Assembly (NCBI GenBank): GCA_021325495.1
Contig: JAJPGZ010000003.1
Span: 124,001 to 188,000, forward strand
Direction of reading: 5' to 3'
From: Spartobacteria bacterium
GTDB taxonomy: Bacteria; Verrucomicrobiota; Verrucomicrobiia; Chthoniobacterales; UBA10450
DNA length: 64,000 bases
Of the stretch, positions 34,651 to 42,502 are shown piece by piece. Under the pieces are notes generated by a model. That model was given only the letters and a program-made list of their open reading frames with translations, searched no databases and was not told the DNA's origin. Position 1 is the first letter of the stretch. Each line of letters begins with the position of its first letter. The position numbers and the translations under genes are program-made.

Positions 34651-35592
34651 TCACTTCCACGGCAACGCATCAAGATCGACATTGCCGCCGCTGAGAATGA
34701 GGCCGACGCGCTGACCGACGATGTCGATCTTGCGCTCGATTATCGCGGCGTACGGGACGGCACCCGAAGGCTCGACGATGATTTTCATCGTCTGCCAAAT
34801 CTCGCGCATCGCCGCGACGATCGATTCCTCGCTCACGGTCACGACATCATCGACAAACTCGCGCATGATCTCGAGATTGGGCGCGCCAACATTCGCGCGT
34901 AATCCATCGGCGATGGTGTCCGGCTCGACGCGGACGATTTTTCCGGCGCGAAAGGATTGAAATGCATCATCGGCATTCGCCGGTTCGACCGCGATGACTT
35001 TGATCTGCGGCCGCAGCGACTTCGCGGCCACGGCCGTCCCGCAAAGCAATCCGCCGCCGCTCACCGGCGACAACACAAGATCGACATCGACATCTTCGAG
35101 CAGCTCGACCGTCGCCGTTCCCTGCCCCGCCATCACTTCCGCATTTTCGAACGGATGAATCAACGTCGCGCCCGTTTCCGCAATCACGCGCGCGCAAGTT
35201 TCTTCACGCGAAGCCTGGTTCGGTTCGCAAAAAACTATTTGCCCGCCGTAACCTTCGACCGCGCGCACTTTGGTCTTGATGGTGTTGTTAGGCATGACGA
35301 TGTGCGCGGGAATGCCGCGCAGTTTTGCCGCGCGCGAAAGTGCGGCCGCGTGATTGCCGGAGGAATGCGTGGCCACGCCACGTTTTGCCGTCGCATGATC
35401 GAGCGCGAAGACGGCATTGGTCGCGCCGCGCGCTTTGAACGCGCCGACCTTTTGAAAATTTTCACACTTGAAGAAGAGCGATCCGCCCGCGGCCGTGTCC
35501 AAGCGCGAGCTTGTTAGGACGGGCGTGCGATTGATGTGCGCGCGGATGCGATCGTGCGCCGCGCGAATCATTGCAAGATCGACAATCGCCAT
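34651..35592 (-). CDS. threonine/serine dehydratase (PLP fold II)
   Basis: About 313 residues. Deaminates threonine or serine. The PLP lysine is in KVGAFKARGATNAV, the phosphate loop is SPVSGGGLLCG, and THSSGNHAAALS and ILSGGNVDLDALPWK match short catabolic TdcB-like enzymes or serine racemases without the ACT domain. The ATG at 35592 gives MAIVDLAMI, where VDL is encoded by the 10-mer copy at 35575. It is divergent from the next gene, separated by 24 bases. Confidence 0.88.
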   Translation of the reverse strand: MAIVDLAMIRAAHDRIRAHINRTPVLTSSRLDTAAGGSLFFKCENFQKVGAFKARGATNAVFALDHATAKRGVATHSSGNHAAALSRAAKLRGIPAHIVMPNNTIKTKVRAVEGYGGQIVFCEPNQASREETCARVIAETGATLIHPFENAEVMAGQGTATVELLEDVDVDLVLSPVSGGGLLCGTAVAAKSLRPQIKVIAVEPANADDAFQSFRAGKIVRVEPDTIADGLRANVGAPNLEIMREFVDDVVTVSEESIVAAMREIWQTMKIIVEPSGAVPYAAIIERKIDIVGQRVGLILSGGNVDLDALPWK

Positions 35593-35616
35593 TCGGGGAA
35601 TCAAGCTGGCTTTCAC

Positions 35617-36081
35617 ATGAAAACCAAACTCATTCTCAGTATCGTGTTTGTTTCGGGAATCGGCGCAGGGGCGTTTGCGCAATCACCGAGTCCGAGCGCG
35701 GCCAAGAGCACCGGCGCGCCTTACAACGACGGGCCGATCTGGACGTTGACCATGATCAAAACGAAGACCGGATTGGACGATGATTATCTTCGCCAGATCA
35801 CGAACACGGTGAAGCCGGTGTATGCCGAAGAGAAAAAGCAAAACATCATCCTCGATTACAAAATCTTGATGGGCGACTCGCATAACCGCGATGAAGCGAA
35901 CATTATTATTATGGTCGAGTATCCAAACATGGCGGCGTTCGATGGATTGCGCGCGAAAACCGATCCGATCTTCGAAAAAATCATGGGCAGCGAAGATCAA
36001 CGGCGCGATATGGCGGTGAAACGTCTCGATATTCGCGAGATTCTCGGCACGCGCACGATGCGCGAGATCACGTTGAAATGA
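35617..36081 (+). CDS. secreted hypothetical protein, possible alpha/beta-barrel
   Basis: 154 residues with a signal peptide (MKTKLILSIVFVSGIGAGAFAQ). The mature part (WTLTMIKTKTGLDDDYLRQI, NIIIMVEYPNMAAFDGLRAKTD) has the alternation of a ferredoxin-like dimeric alpha/beta barrel, but I cannot assign a family. A palindrome made of two 10-mer copies lies directly after the stop. Confidence 0.68.
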   Translation: MKTKLILSIVFVSGIGAGAFAQSPSPSAAKSTGAPYNDGPIWTLTMIKTKTGLDDDYLRQITNTVKPVYAEEKKQNIILDYKILMGDSHNRDEANIIIMVEYPNMAAFDGLRAKTDPIFEKIMGSEDQRRDMAVKRLDIREILGTRTMREITLK

Positions 36082-36084
36082 TGA

Positions 36085-36110
36085 TGTCGATCTTGCGCGC
36101 AAGATCGACA
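36085..36110. terminator. palindrome of two inverted 10-mer copies
   Basis: TGTCGATCTTGCGCGCAAGATCGACA is an exact 26-base palindrome made of the scattered word and its inverse. It fills the gap between two converging genes (stops at 36081 and 36119). In Neisseria, inverted uptake-sequence pairs serve as terminators in the same position. No clear T run follows. Confidence 0.65.
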
Positions 36111-36118
36111 ATCGCTCG

Positions 36119-38014
36119 TTAGACCAATTCTTCCTCGAGCACGTCCGGCTCGGGCGTGGATTCGGGCTGTGGCGGTTCGGTCGGGCGATTGAATTGCAAA
36201 TCGTAGAGCCGGCGATAGTGGCCGGATTTCTCGAGCAACTCGGCGTGCGTCCCGACCTCGTGAATTCGTCCCTGGTCCATTACGACGATTTGGTCTGCGG
36301 CCAAAATAGTCGAGAGCCGATGCGCAATTGCGATCACAGTGCGGCCGGCGGCGAGACGCTCGAGCGCGCGCTGAATTTGTTTTTCCGATTCGGAATCGAG
36401 CGCGCTGGTCGCTTCGTCGAGCAAAAGAATCGGCGCATTTTTCAAAAGCGCGCGCGCGATCGCGAGTCGCTGCTGTTGCCCGCCGGAAAGCATACAGCCT
36501 TTGTCGCCGATGATGGTGTCGTAGCCGTTAGGCTGCGCCATGATGAAGTCGTGCGCGAAAGCCGTTTCGGCCGCGGCGTAAATCTCCTCCGGTGTCGCGT
36601 CGAGCCGGCCGAACTTGATGTTGTTGAAGATTGAATCGTGAAATAAAAATGTGTCCTGAGTTACGAGACCGATTTGCTTGCGCAATGATTTCTGCGTGAG
36701 ACGGCGCAAATCGTGATTGTCGATCTTTACCGAGCCTTGCGTCGGATCGTACATGCGCAAAATGAGCGAAAGGATGGTGGACTTGCCCGCGCCGCTCGCG
36801 CCGACGAGCGCGTAAGTTTTGCCCGGCTCGATCCGCAGGTTGATGTCTTCGACTGCGTTGGTCACGCCCGTCGAGTAACGAAATGAAACGTGTTCGAGAA
36901 CAATTTCGCCGTCCGTCTTCGCAAGATCGACAGCGTCGGGCGCGTCCTGCACCGTCGGCACGGAGTCGAGCAGGGAAAAGATTTTCGAGGTCGCGCCGAT
37001 CGAACGTTGGATAACGATGTGCAATTTGCTCAACGTTTTCACCGGTTCGTAGAGCAGGAACATTCCCGAAATCAGCGCCAGAAATTTCGCCGCGGGCAAG
37101 TTCGAGAAGAAGACGTAAGCAAGCGCGAGCCCGACGCCGACCGAAGCGATCACTTCCACGAGCGGCCCGATCGCTTCCATGGTTTTGACCATGCGCATGG
37201 AGTTGGAAAACTGTTGCTGCGTGCTGCGTTGAAACGCTTTCTCCTGCACGCCTTCGCGCGCGAACGATTTCACCACGCGAATCCCGGCGAACGTTTCCTG
37301 CATCGTCACCGTCATCTGCGTCATGCCTTTTTGTTCGGACTCGATCGCGCGGCGGGCGCGACGGCCGAGGACGCGAATCGGAATCAAACACGTCGGGAAA
37401 AGCACGAGCGTCACAAGCGTGAATCTCCAGTCGATCCAGAGCAACACCGCGACGGCACCGATGATCGACATCGGCTGTTTGAAGACATCGCTGCTCACCG
37501 TGCTCAACGCCATTTGAATCGAACGCGTGTCGTTCGCGATGCGTGACATGAGAAAGCCGATGCGCATGCGATTGAAAAAATCCATCGAGTGCCGAATGAG
37601 TTTACTGAAGAGCTGATCGCGAATGTCGAGCACCACGCGGTTGCTTACCCAGTTCATGTAATAGGCGTTCGCGAAGGCAAAAACGCTGCGCACGATCATG
37701 ATCACGGGAATGAGCATGCAAATCCACGCGACCGCACCGATGTTCGGACCGGCGTTAAGCAACGCCTGATCTTTCATCAGCGCGCGCGCGTTCGGAATTG
37801 TTCCGTGAAAAATAAACGACGAGACCTGATACATCGCCCACGGCAGGGCCGAGTTTGCGCCCGCGAACAAAACGCCGAAGACAATGCCGAGAACGAAGCG
37901 CCATTTGTACGGCCGCACATAGCGAAACAGGCGCCCATACATTCCTTTCGACACCCGCAACGTCTCGCGCAGCGACAATCGCACTCTATCTTTCTTGTCT
38001 TTGTTCTTTCCCAT
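36119..38014 (-). CDS. ABC transporter with fused membrane and ATPase domains, MsbA-like
   Basis: 631 residues. Six-helix exporter domain, then an ATPase domain with Walker A LVGASGAGKST, signature MLSGGQQQRLAIARALL and Walker B ILLLDEATSALD. It is probably an inner-membrane lipid A-core flippase, since the next two genes on the same strand are LPS-type glycosyltransferases; a drug exporter is the alternative. Two 10-mer copies encode VKIDNHD in the ATPase domain and AVDLAKT in the linker. Confidence 0.9.
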   Translation of the reverse strand: MGKNKDKKDRVRLSLRETLRVSKGMYGRLFRYVRPYKWRFVLGIVFGVLFAGANSALPWAMYQVSSFIFHGTIPNARALMKDQALLNAGPNIGAVAWICMLIPVIMIVRSVFAFANAYYMNWVSNRVVLDIRDQLFSKLIRHSMDFFNRMRIGFLMSRIANDTRSIQMALSTVSSDVFKQPMSIIGAVAVLLWIDWRFTLVTLVLFPTCLIPIRVLGRRARRAIESEQKGMTQMTVTMQETFAGIRVVKSFAREGVQEKAFQRSTQQQFSNSMRMVKTMEAIGPLVEVIASVGVGLALAYVFFSNLPAAKFLALISGMFLLYEPVKTLSKLHIVIQRSIGATSKIFSLLDSVPTVQDAPDAVDLAKTDGEIVLEHVSFRYSTGVTNAVEDINLRIEPGKTYALVGASGAGKSTILSLILRMYDPTQGSVKIDNHDLRRLTQKSLRKQIGLVTQDTFLFHDSIFNNIKFGRLDATPEEIYAAAETAFAHDFIMAQPNGYDTIIGDKGCMLSGGQQQRLAIARALLKNAPILLLDEATSALDSESEKQIQRALERLAAGRTVIAIAHRLSTILAADQIVVMDQGRIHEVGTHAELLEKSGHYRRLYDLQFNRPTEPPQPESTPEPDVLEEELV

Positions 38015-38035
38015 ACGGGTCAGTCCGGCTCGGAC

Positions 38036-39070
38036 TTACGCTGCCGGACTCGACAGCAGCGAATCCATAGCATCGATCACCGTCCGCGTCGATATCAGGC
38101 TCATCGCGCTACGGAATTGCTTCGGAATAAATTTTATCACCGGCGCGCCGGAATCGCCCTGGAGAATGATCGCAGGCGATTCGCGCGGTCGCCAATGATA
38201 TGGATTCGTTGGGCCGAACAAAATGATCTGCGGCGTCCTCAGCGCCGCCGCCAGATGCACCGGCGCGGAATCGACTGTGACTAACAAACGCGCCTGCGCG
38301 ATCAGGGCCGCGAGCGTGAGCAGCTCCGTCTTTCCACTAAGATCGACAATCGATCCGCCGAACGCGTTTTCGTTAGGCCGCGCCAGATGCGCTTCGATTC
38401 GGGCGAGATGCCGCTGCTCCATGCGCGATGTTCCGCCGGTAAGCACGCAATCGAGATTCCATTTCGTGCGCGCATGTTCGATCGCTTCCGCCCAACGTTC
38501 CGGCTCCCAAAATTTCTCCTGTCGCGCCGAGCCCGGATGGAAAATCGCGAACTGATTGTCGATCTTAGCGGAACGTCGCAGAGCGTTTGCGCTCTCAACG
38601 GCGTCGTTAGGCAAATGCAAACGCAATTTCGGCGACGCCTTCGTGATCCCGAGCGGCTCGAGCAACGACAAATGATAATCCGCCGTGTGCATGTCGCGCA
38701 TGCGATGCCCGACGAATTCGTTGTACGCCTGACGCCGCCACGGCGAGCGGCGCTTCACCCGATAAGACACGATGCGTTTTTTCGCACGCGACAACAGCGT
38801 CACCGCGGCCGAGCGATCGTTGCGCGTGAAATCGACGCAATAATCGAAGCGTTGTCGCAAGATCGACATGTACTTCTTGAAATCCCCCAGCCCGCGTTTG
38901 AGCACAATCGTTTCGTCGATTCCCTCCAGCGCCGGCACCAGCGCCGCGCCGTCTCGCGAAATCGCGAGCGTAATTTTCGCATCCGGAAATTCTTTCCGCA
39001 CGGCCGCGATCGCCGGCGTCGTCACAATCACATCGCCGATGCGCTTCAGCTGGATGAGCAAAATATTCAT
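38036..39070 (-). CDS. glycosyltransferase family 9 (heptosyltransferase-like)
   Basis: About 344 residues. Begins MNILLIQLKRIGDVIVTTPAI, the GT9 N-terminus, with AIFHPGSARQEKFWEPERWAE and LVTVDSAPVHLAAALRTPQIILFG in the donor-binding half. It likely adds a heptose or related sugar to the LPS core. Its ATG overlaps the stop of the preceding glycosyltransferase gene, so they are coupled. Three 10-mer copies lie in it. Confidence 0.9.
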   Translation of the reverse strand: MNILLIQLKRIGDVIVTTPAIAAVRKEFPDAKITLAISRDGAALVPALEGIDETIVLKRGLGDFKKYMSILRQRFDYCVDFTRNDRSAAVTLLSRAKKRIVSYRVKRRSPWRRQAYNEFVGHRMRDMHTADYHLSLLEPLGITKASPKLRLHLPNDAVESANALRRSAKIDNQFAIFHPGSARQEKFWEPERWAEAIEHARTKWNLDCVLTGGTSRMEQRHLARIEAHLARPNENAFGGSIVDLSGKTELLTLAALIAQARLLVTVDSAPVHLAAALRTPQIILFGPTNPYHWRPRESPAIILQGDSGAPVIKFIPKQFRSAMSLISTRTVIDAMDSLLSSPAA

Positions 39071-40221
39071 CAACGCGCCACCTGCATCGCAGCTGCATAA
39101 GCATCGAGCAACCGCGCGCGGTAATGGTCCCACGTAAAATTTTCCACGACACGTTGCCGCGCGGCTGCGCCCATGCGCTCGGCGATTTCCGGATGACGAT
39201 AAAAATATTGCAGCGCTGCCGCGATGGCATCGACATCGCCCGGCCTAACGATGATCCCTTCAATTCCATCGCGCACGACATCGCCCGCCTCACGCGTTGT
39301 GATCGAGGGCAACCCGCACGCCGCGGCCTCGTAAACCGTCTTCGCGCTGCCTTCGAGTCGCGACGGAAAAACATAGACGTTCGCGTCGCGCAGATATTTT
39401 TCGTGGTCGCGCACGAAGCCTAACGTCTTCACGCTCTCGTTCGCGAATTTCGCGAGATGCGGCTTCATCTCCTCGTGCACATTGCCGATGAGCAGCAGCT
39501 CGGCCTCCTTCAAATTCAACCGCTGCCACGCCTCCAGGAGATGATGCACGCCCTTGCGCTCGATTAACGCACCGGAGAACACCGCGCGAAATTTCTTGGG
39601 CCGTGTTCCTGGTTGAAATCGATCGACATCGACACCGCGCGGCAAATAAAAAAGTTTTTCCGGCGGAAAATTTTGCGCGCGGAATGACTCGGCCGCTTTC
39701 TCCGATAACACCACCACAAGCGTGGCGAGATCGTATTCCTCCAGAAATCTTTCCGGTTCGAGCGAAAAGCGAGACCTCCATGTCGATCTTCCATTCGGCC
39801 TTTTTCCTTCTGCCTTCTGACTTTTCCGATGCCACGTCGGGATTTCGATGAGCGACGGAATCCGTTTTTGTTGAGCGACACGTAAACTCTCCAAACAATC
39901 GCCCGACCAACTGTGAAAGAAATCGTAGCGTCCGGCTTCCAATTCGCGCGACGACGCGCGATCGAGGTAAATTTTTTTCGCGGCGTAGTACTGCTTGGAA
40001 TCGAGCAATGACGAAAGCAATCGCACCGGATGCCAGCGCAACGATTTGATCAAGCGCGCCGGGATTTCCGTTTGCCGATTATCGTAAGCCACGGCTTTGC
40101 CCAGAAAACCGCCGCGATACGACGCGCGCAACGCTTCGAACGAATCACTGTCCAAACCGTGGCCGCCGATTCGCGCGAAGATCGAATAGAGCAAACTCTT
40201 TGGCAGAGTGCGATCCGACAT
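39070..40221 (-). CDS. glycosyltransferase family 4
   Basis: 383 residues. GT-B fold; the C-terminal half carries FSGALIERKGVHHLLEAW, LLIGNVHEEMK and the donor-site VFPSRLEGSAKTVYEAAACGLPSITT. It is coupled to the GT9 gene by a 1-base overlap and belongs to an envelope polysaccharide group with the msbA-like gene. TGTCGATCTT at 39781 encodes NGRSTWRSR. Confidence 0.9.
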   Translation of the reverse strand: MSDRTLPKSLLYSIFARIGGHGLDSDSFEALRASYRGGFLGKAVAYDNRQTEIPARLIKSLRWHPVRLLSSLLDSKQYYAAKKIYLDRASSRELEAGRYDFFHSWSGDCLESLRVAQQKRIPSLIEIPTWHRKSQKAEGKRPNGRSTWRSRFSLEPERFLEEYDLATLVVVLSEKAAESFRAQNFPPEKLFYLPRGVDVDRFQPGTRPKKFRAVFSGALIERKGVHHLLEAWQRLNLKEAELLLIGNVHEEMKPHLAKFANESVKTLGFVRDHEKYLRDANVYVFPSRLEGSAKTVYEAAACGLPSITTREAGDVVRDGIEGIIVRPGDVDAIAAALQYFYRHPEIAERMGAAARQRVVENFTWDHYRARLLDAYAAAMQVAR

Positions 40222-40226
40222 AAATT

Positions 40227-40256
40227 AGAGATTCCTCGACTTCGCTCGGAATGACA
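40227..40256. repeat. TCATTCYGAGC dispersed repeat, family R2, single arm
   Basis: AGAGATTCCTCGACTTCGCTCGGAATGACA is one arm of the R2 repeat. It lies between two divergent glycosyltransferase genes, 17 bases before the ATG of the right-hand one. Confidence 0.75.
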
Positions 40257-40272
40257 ACATTGGTAAGGCGCG

Positions 40273-41385
40273 ATGTCGAACGAGAAGCTCACCATCTGTT
40301 TTGTCCGGCGCGGTTATTCGCCGAGCGGCGGCGCGGAGGCGTATCTCAAACGGCTGGCCCGCGGTGTTGTCGATGCTGGCCACGAAGCGCGTCTCTTTAC
40401 CACGAGCGAATGGCCGGAGAACGAATGGCCGTTCGGCGAAATCGTGCGCGTTCGCGCAAGATCGACAATCGCATTTGCCAATGAGATCGAACGCATCCGC
40501 GCCGATCTGAAGTGCGAAGTTCTCGTTAGTCTCGAACGCATTTGCCGCTGCGATGTTTACCGCGCCGGCGATGGCGTTCATCTCGCCTGGCTGAATCGCC
40601 GCCGCAAATTCGAATCGCCGTGGCACCGGTTCACGCGCGTTTTCAACGGCAAACACCGCGAGATGCTGCGACTCGAAGAAGCGCTCCTGAACGAACGTGG
40701 CGCCGAGCACGTCATCGTCAATTCGCGCATGGTCAAAGAAGAGATTGTCGATCTTTACAATTATCGCCGGGACAAGATCGACATCGTCCACACCGGCATT
40801 CCGCTCGATCAATTTCATGCCGACGCCGAATTGCGCGTGAAATCGCGGGCCGAGCTTGGCCTAACGAACGAGGAGATCGCGGTCCTTTTCGCCGGCACGG
40901 GTTGGGAACGAAAGGGTCTGCGTTTCGCGGTTGATGCGGTCGAAGCGTGCGACAATCCAAAAGTGCGATTACTCATCGCCGGACGCGGGAATGTGCGGCG
41001 TTATCGTTCCGATCGCGCAACGTTCCTCGGCGAATTGGACGACATGCGTCCGGCCTACGCCGCGGCGGATATTTTCATTTTGCCGACGATTTACGATCCG
41101 TTTTCAAACGCGTCGCTGGAAGCGCTCGCGTGCGGACTGCCGGTCATCACCACCCGCGCGAATGGTTTCAGCGAAATCATGGAAGACCGCATTCACGGTT
41201 CGATTGTCGATCTTCCGGAAGACATCAACGGTCTGGCCAATGCGATCGAAGATTGGTGCGATCCGACACGGCGCGGCGCGGCGCGACCGAACATTCTCAA
41301 GCGCGCATCGCAGTTCGATATTTCGGTGAACGTGGCGCAAACGCTCGCGATCCTGCTTCGCATCGCCGCGCAACCGAAAGAATAA
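40273..41385 (+). CDS. glycosyltransferase family 4, WaaG-like
   Basis: 370 residues. Resembles LPS core glucosyltransferase WaaG: CFVRRGYSPSGGAEAYLKRL at the start, LFAGTGWERKGLRFAVDAV in the second half and IFILPTIYDPFSNASLEALACGLPVITT at the donor site. It is divergent from the other envelope glycosyltransferases. Four 10-mer copies (40458, 40746, 40774 and 41205) encode ARSTIA, IVDLYN, DKIDIV and IVDLPE, the densest cluster in one gene of this size. Confidence 0.9.
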   Translation: MSNEKLTICFVRRGYSPSGGAEAYLKRLARGVVDAGHEARLFTTSEWPENEWPFGEIVRVRARSTIAFANEIERIRADLKCEVLVSLERICRCDVYRAGDGVHLAWLNRRRKFESPWHRFTRVFNGKHREMLRLEEALLNERGAEHVIVNSRMVKEEIVDLYNYRRDKIDIVHTGIPLDQFHADAELRVKSRAELGLTNEEIAVLFAGTGWERKGLRFAVDAVEACDNPKVRLLIAGRGNVRRYRSDRATFLGELDDMRPAYAAADIFILPTIYDPFSNASLEALACGLPVITTRANGFSEIMEDRIHGSIVDLPEDINGLANAIEDWCDPTRRGAARPNILKRASQFDISVNVAQTLAILLRIAAQPKE

Positions 41386-41841
41386 ATGGAATGCGTCATC
41401 CTCATCGGCTTGCCCGGTGTGGGGAAGAGCAGTTTGTATCGCGATAAATTTGCGGCCACGCATGTGCACGTGAGCAAAGATTTGTGGCCGAACGCTACGA
41501 AGCGCGAAGATCGACAATCGGATTTAATCGCGGAGTCGCTCGCCGCCGGACGTTCTGTTGCAGTCGATAACACCAATCCGACGATCGCCGACCGAGCGAA
41601 GCTGATCGCGCTTGCGCGCAAACATCATGCGCGTGTGATCGGTTACTTTTTCGATGTGAACACGCGCGCCGCAGTCGCGCGTAACGCCGAGCGCACAGGA
41701 AAAGGGAAAGTTCCAAATGTCGCCATCTTCACCACGGCGAAACGACTTCAGCCGCCGACGATGTCGGAAGGATTCGATGAACTGTTTCGCGTGACGATCG
41801 CGGAGGACCGTTCGCTCAAGATTCAGCAGGCGATGGCGTGA
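41386..41841 (+). CDS. P-loop kinase, polynucleotide-kinase-like
   Basis: 151 residues. Walker A VILIGLPGVGKSSLYRDKF at the N-terminus; VAVDNTNPTIADRAKLIALAR matches the T4 polynucleotide kinase family's second motif. The substrate could be RNA/DNA 5' ends or a small molecule. It starts directly after the stop of the glycosyltransferase gene, with no gap. The 3' end overlaps the converging CADD gene by 19 bases. Confidence 0.82.
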   Translation: MECVILIGLPGVGKSSLYRDKFAATHVHVSKDLWPNATKREDRQSDLIAESLAAGRSVAVDNTNPTIADRAKLIALARKHHARVIGYFFDVNTRAAVARNAERTGKGKVPNVAIFTTAKRLQPPTMSEGFDELFRVTIAEDRSLKIQQAMA

Positions 41842-42479
41842 CGCCGGCAAACGCCGCTGAGCATTTCCCAGAGCGCGTCGAGAACTCTTGCAACGGACGC
41901 GCGCACATTGTCGATGTTGTGATTGTCTATCTTGCGCGCAAGCATTGCGCGTTCGGCGGCGCGATGTTCGCGATCCGCTTCGATGTGGACCGAGAAGTAT
42001 TCGTAACCTTTCGGATCGGTGAAGCCGTAATGTTTTTTCAATCCGTCGATCTTCGATTCACAGATTTCCGGAATCTGACTTTCGTAGGCGTAAAGCGCGG
42101 CGAGACCTTCTTCGGTCGATCGCGCGCACGTCGAACGAAACGCCGAGATCAGGTTTTTCGTTTCCGGTTCTTGCTCGGCTTCAACATTCGTATCGAGCGC
42201 ATCCGCGAATTGTTTCCACAATTCCGGGTGATTCGGCGAGCCGGCCTCTTCGTCGATTAAGTTTTGCAGAATTTGTTTCCGCGTCGGCTGATCGTCGCAC
42301 TTCGAATGCACGGCGGAAAGATAAGTCGGGAAGGCCGCGACGTGATGATAGTACTGCTTCGCGTAATCGGTCAGCGCTTCCCTGCTCAATTCGCCGCGCG
42401 TCCACGCGAGATAGAATGGATGCTTAAGCAGATGTTTCTCCGCGATGTCATTGTCGATCTTGTCGAGATGTGAGTTCAT
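41823..42479 (-). CDS. CADD-type iron oxygenase (folate/pABA-related)
   Basis: 218 residues. It is strikingly like chlamydial CADD, which makes p-aminobenzoate from one of its own tyrosines. Shared stretches include HPFYLAWTRGELSREAL, YAKQYYHHVAAFPTYLSAVHS, NLIDEEAGSPNHPELWKQF, ALYAYESQIP and HIEADREHRAAE. The likely iron ligands (Glu in DEEAG, His in PNH, Glu in YES, His/Asp/His in HIEADREH) are all present. It is a soluble seven-helix protein, with treS next on the strand. 10-mer copy 42452 encodes KIDNDI near the start; a one-base variant encodes KIDNHN. Confidence 0.9.
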   Translation of the reverse strand: MNSHLDKIDNDIAEKHLLKHPFYLAWTRGELSREALTDYAKQYYHHVAAFPTYLSAVHSKCDDQPTRKQILQNLIDEEAGSPNHPELWKQFADALDTNVEAEQEPETKNLISAFRSTCARSTEEGLAALYAYESQIPEICESKIDGLKKHYGFTDPKGYEYFSVHIEADREHRAAERAMLARKIDNHNIDNVRASVARVLDALWEMLSGVCRRHAIAC

Positions 42480-42502
42480 GCGTTTGGATTTCTGGCAGTT
42501 GG

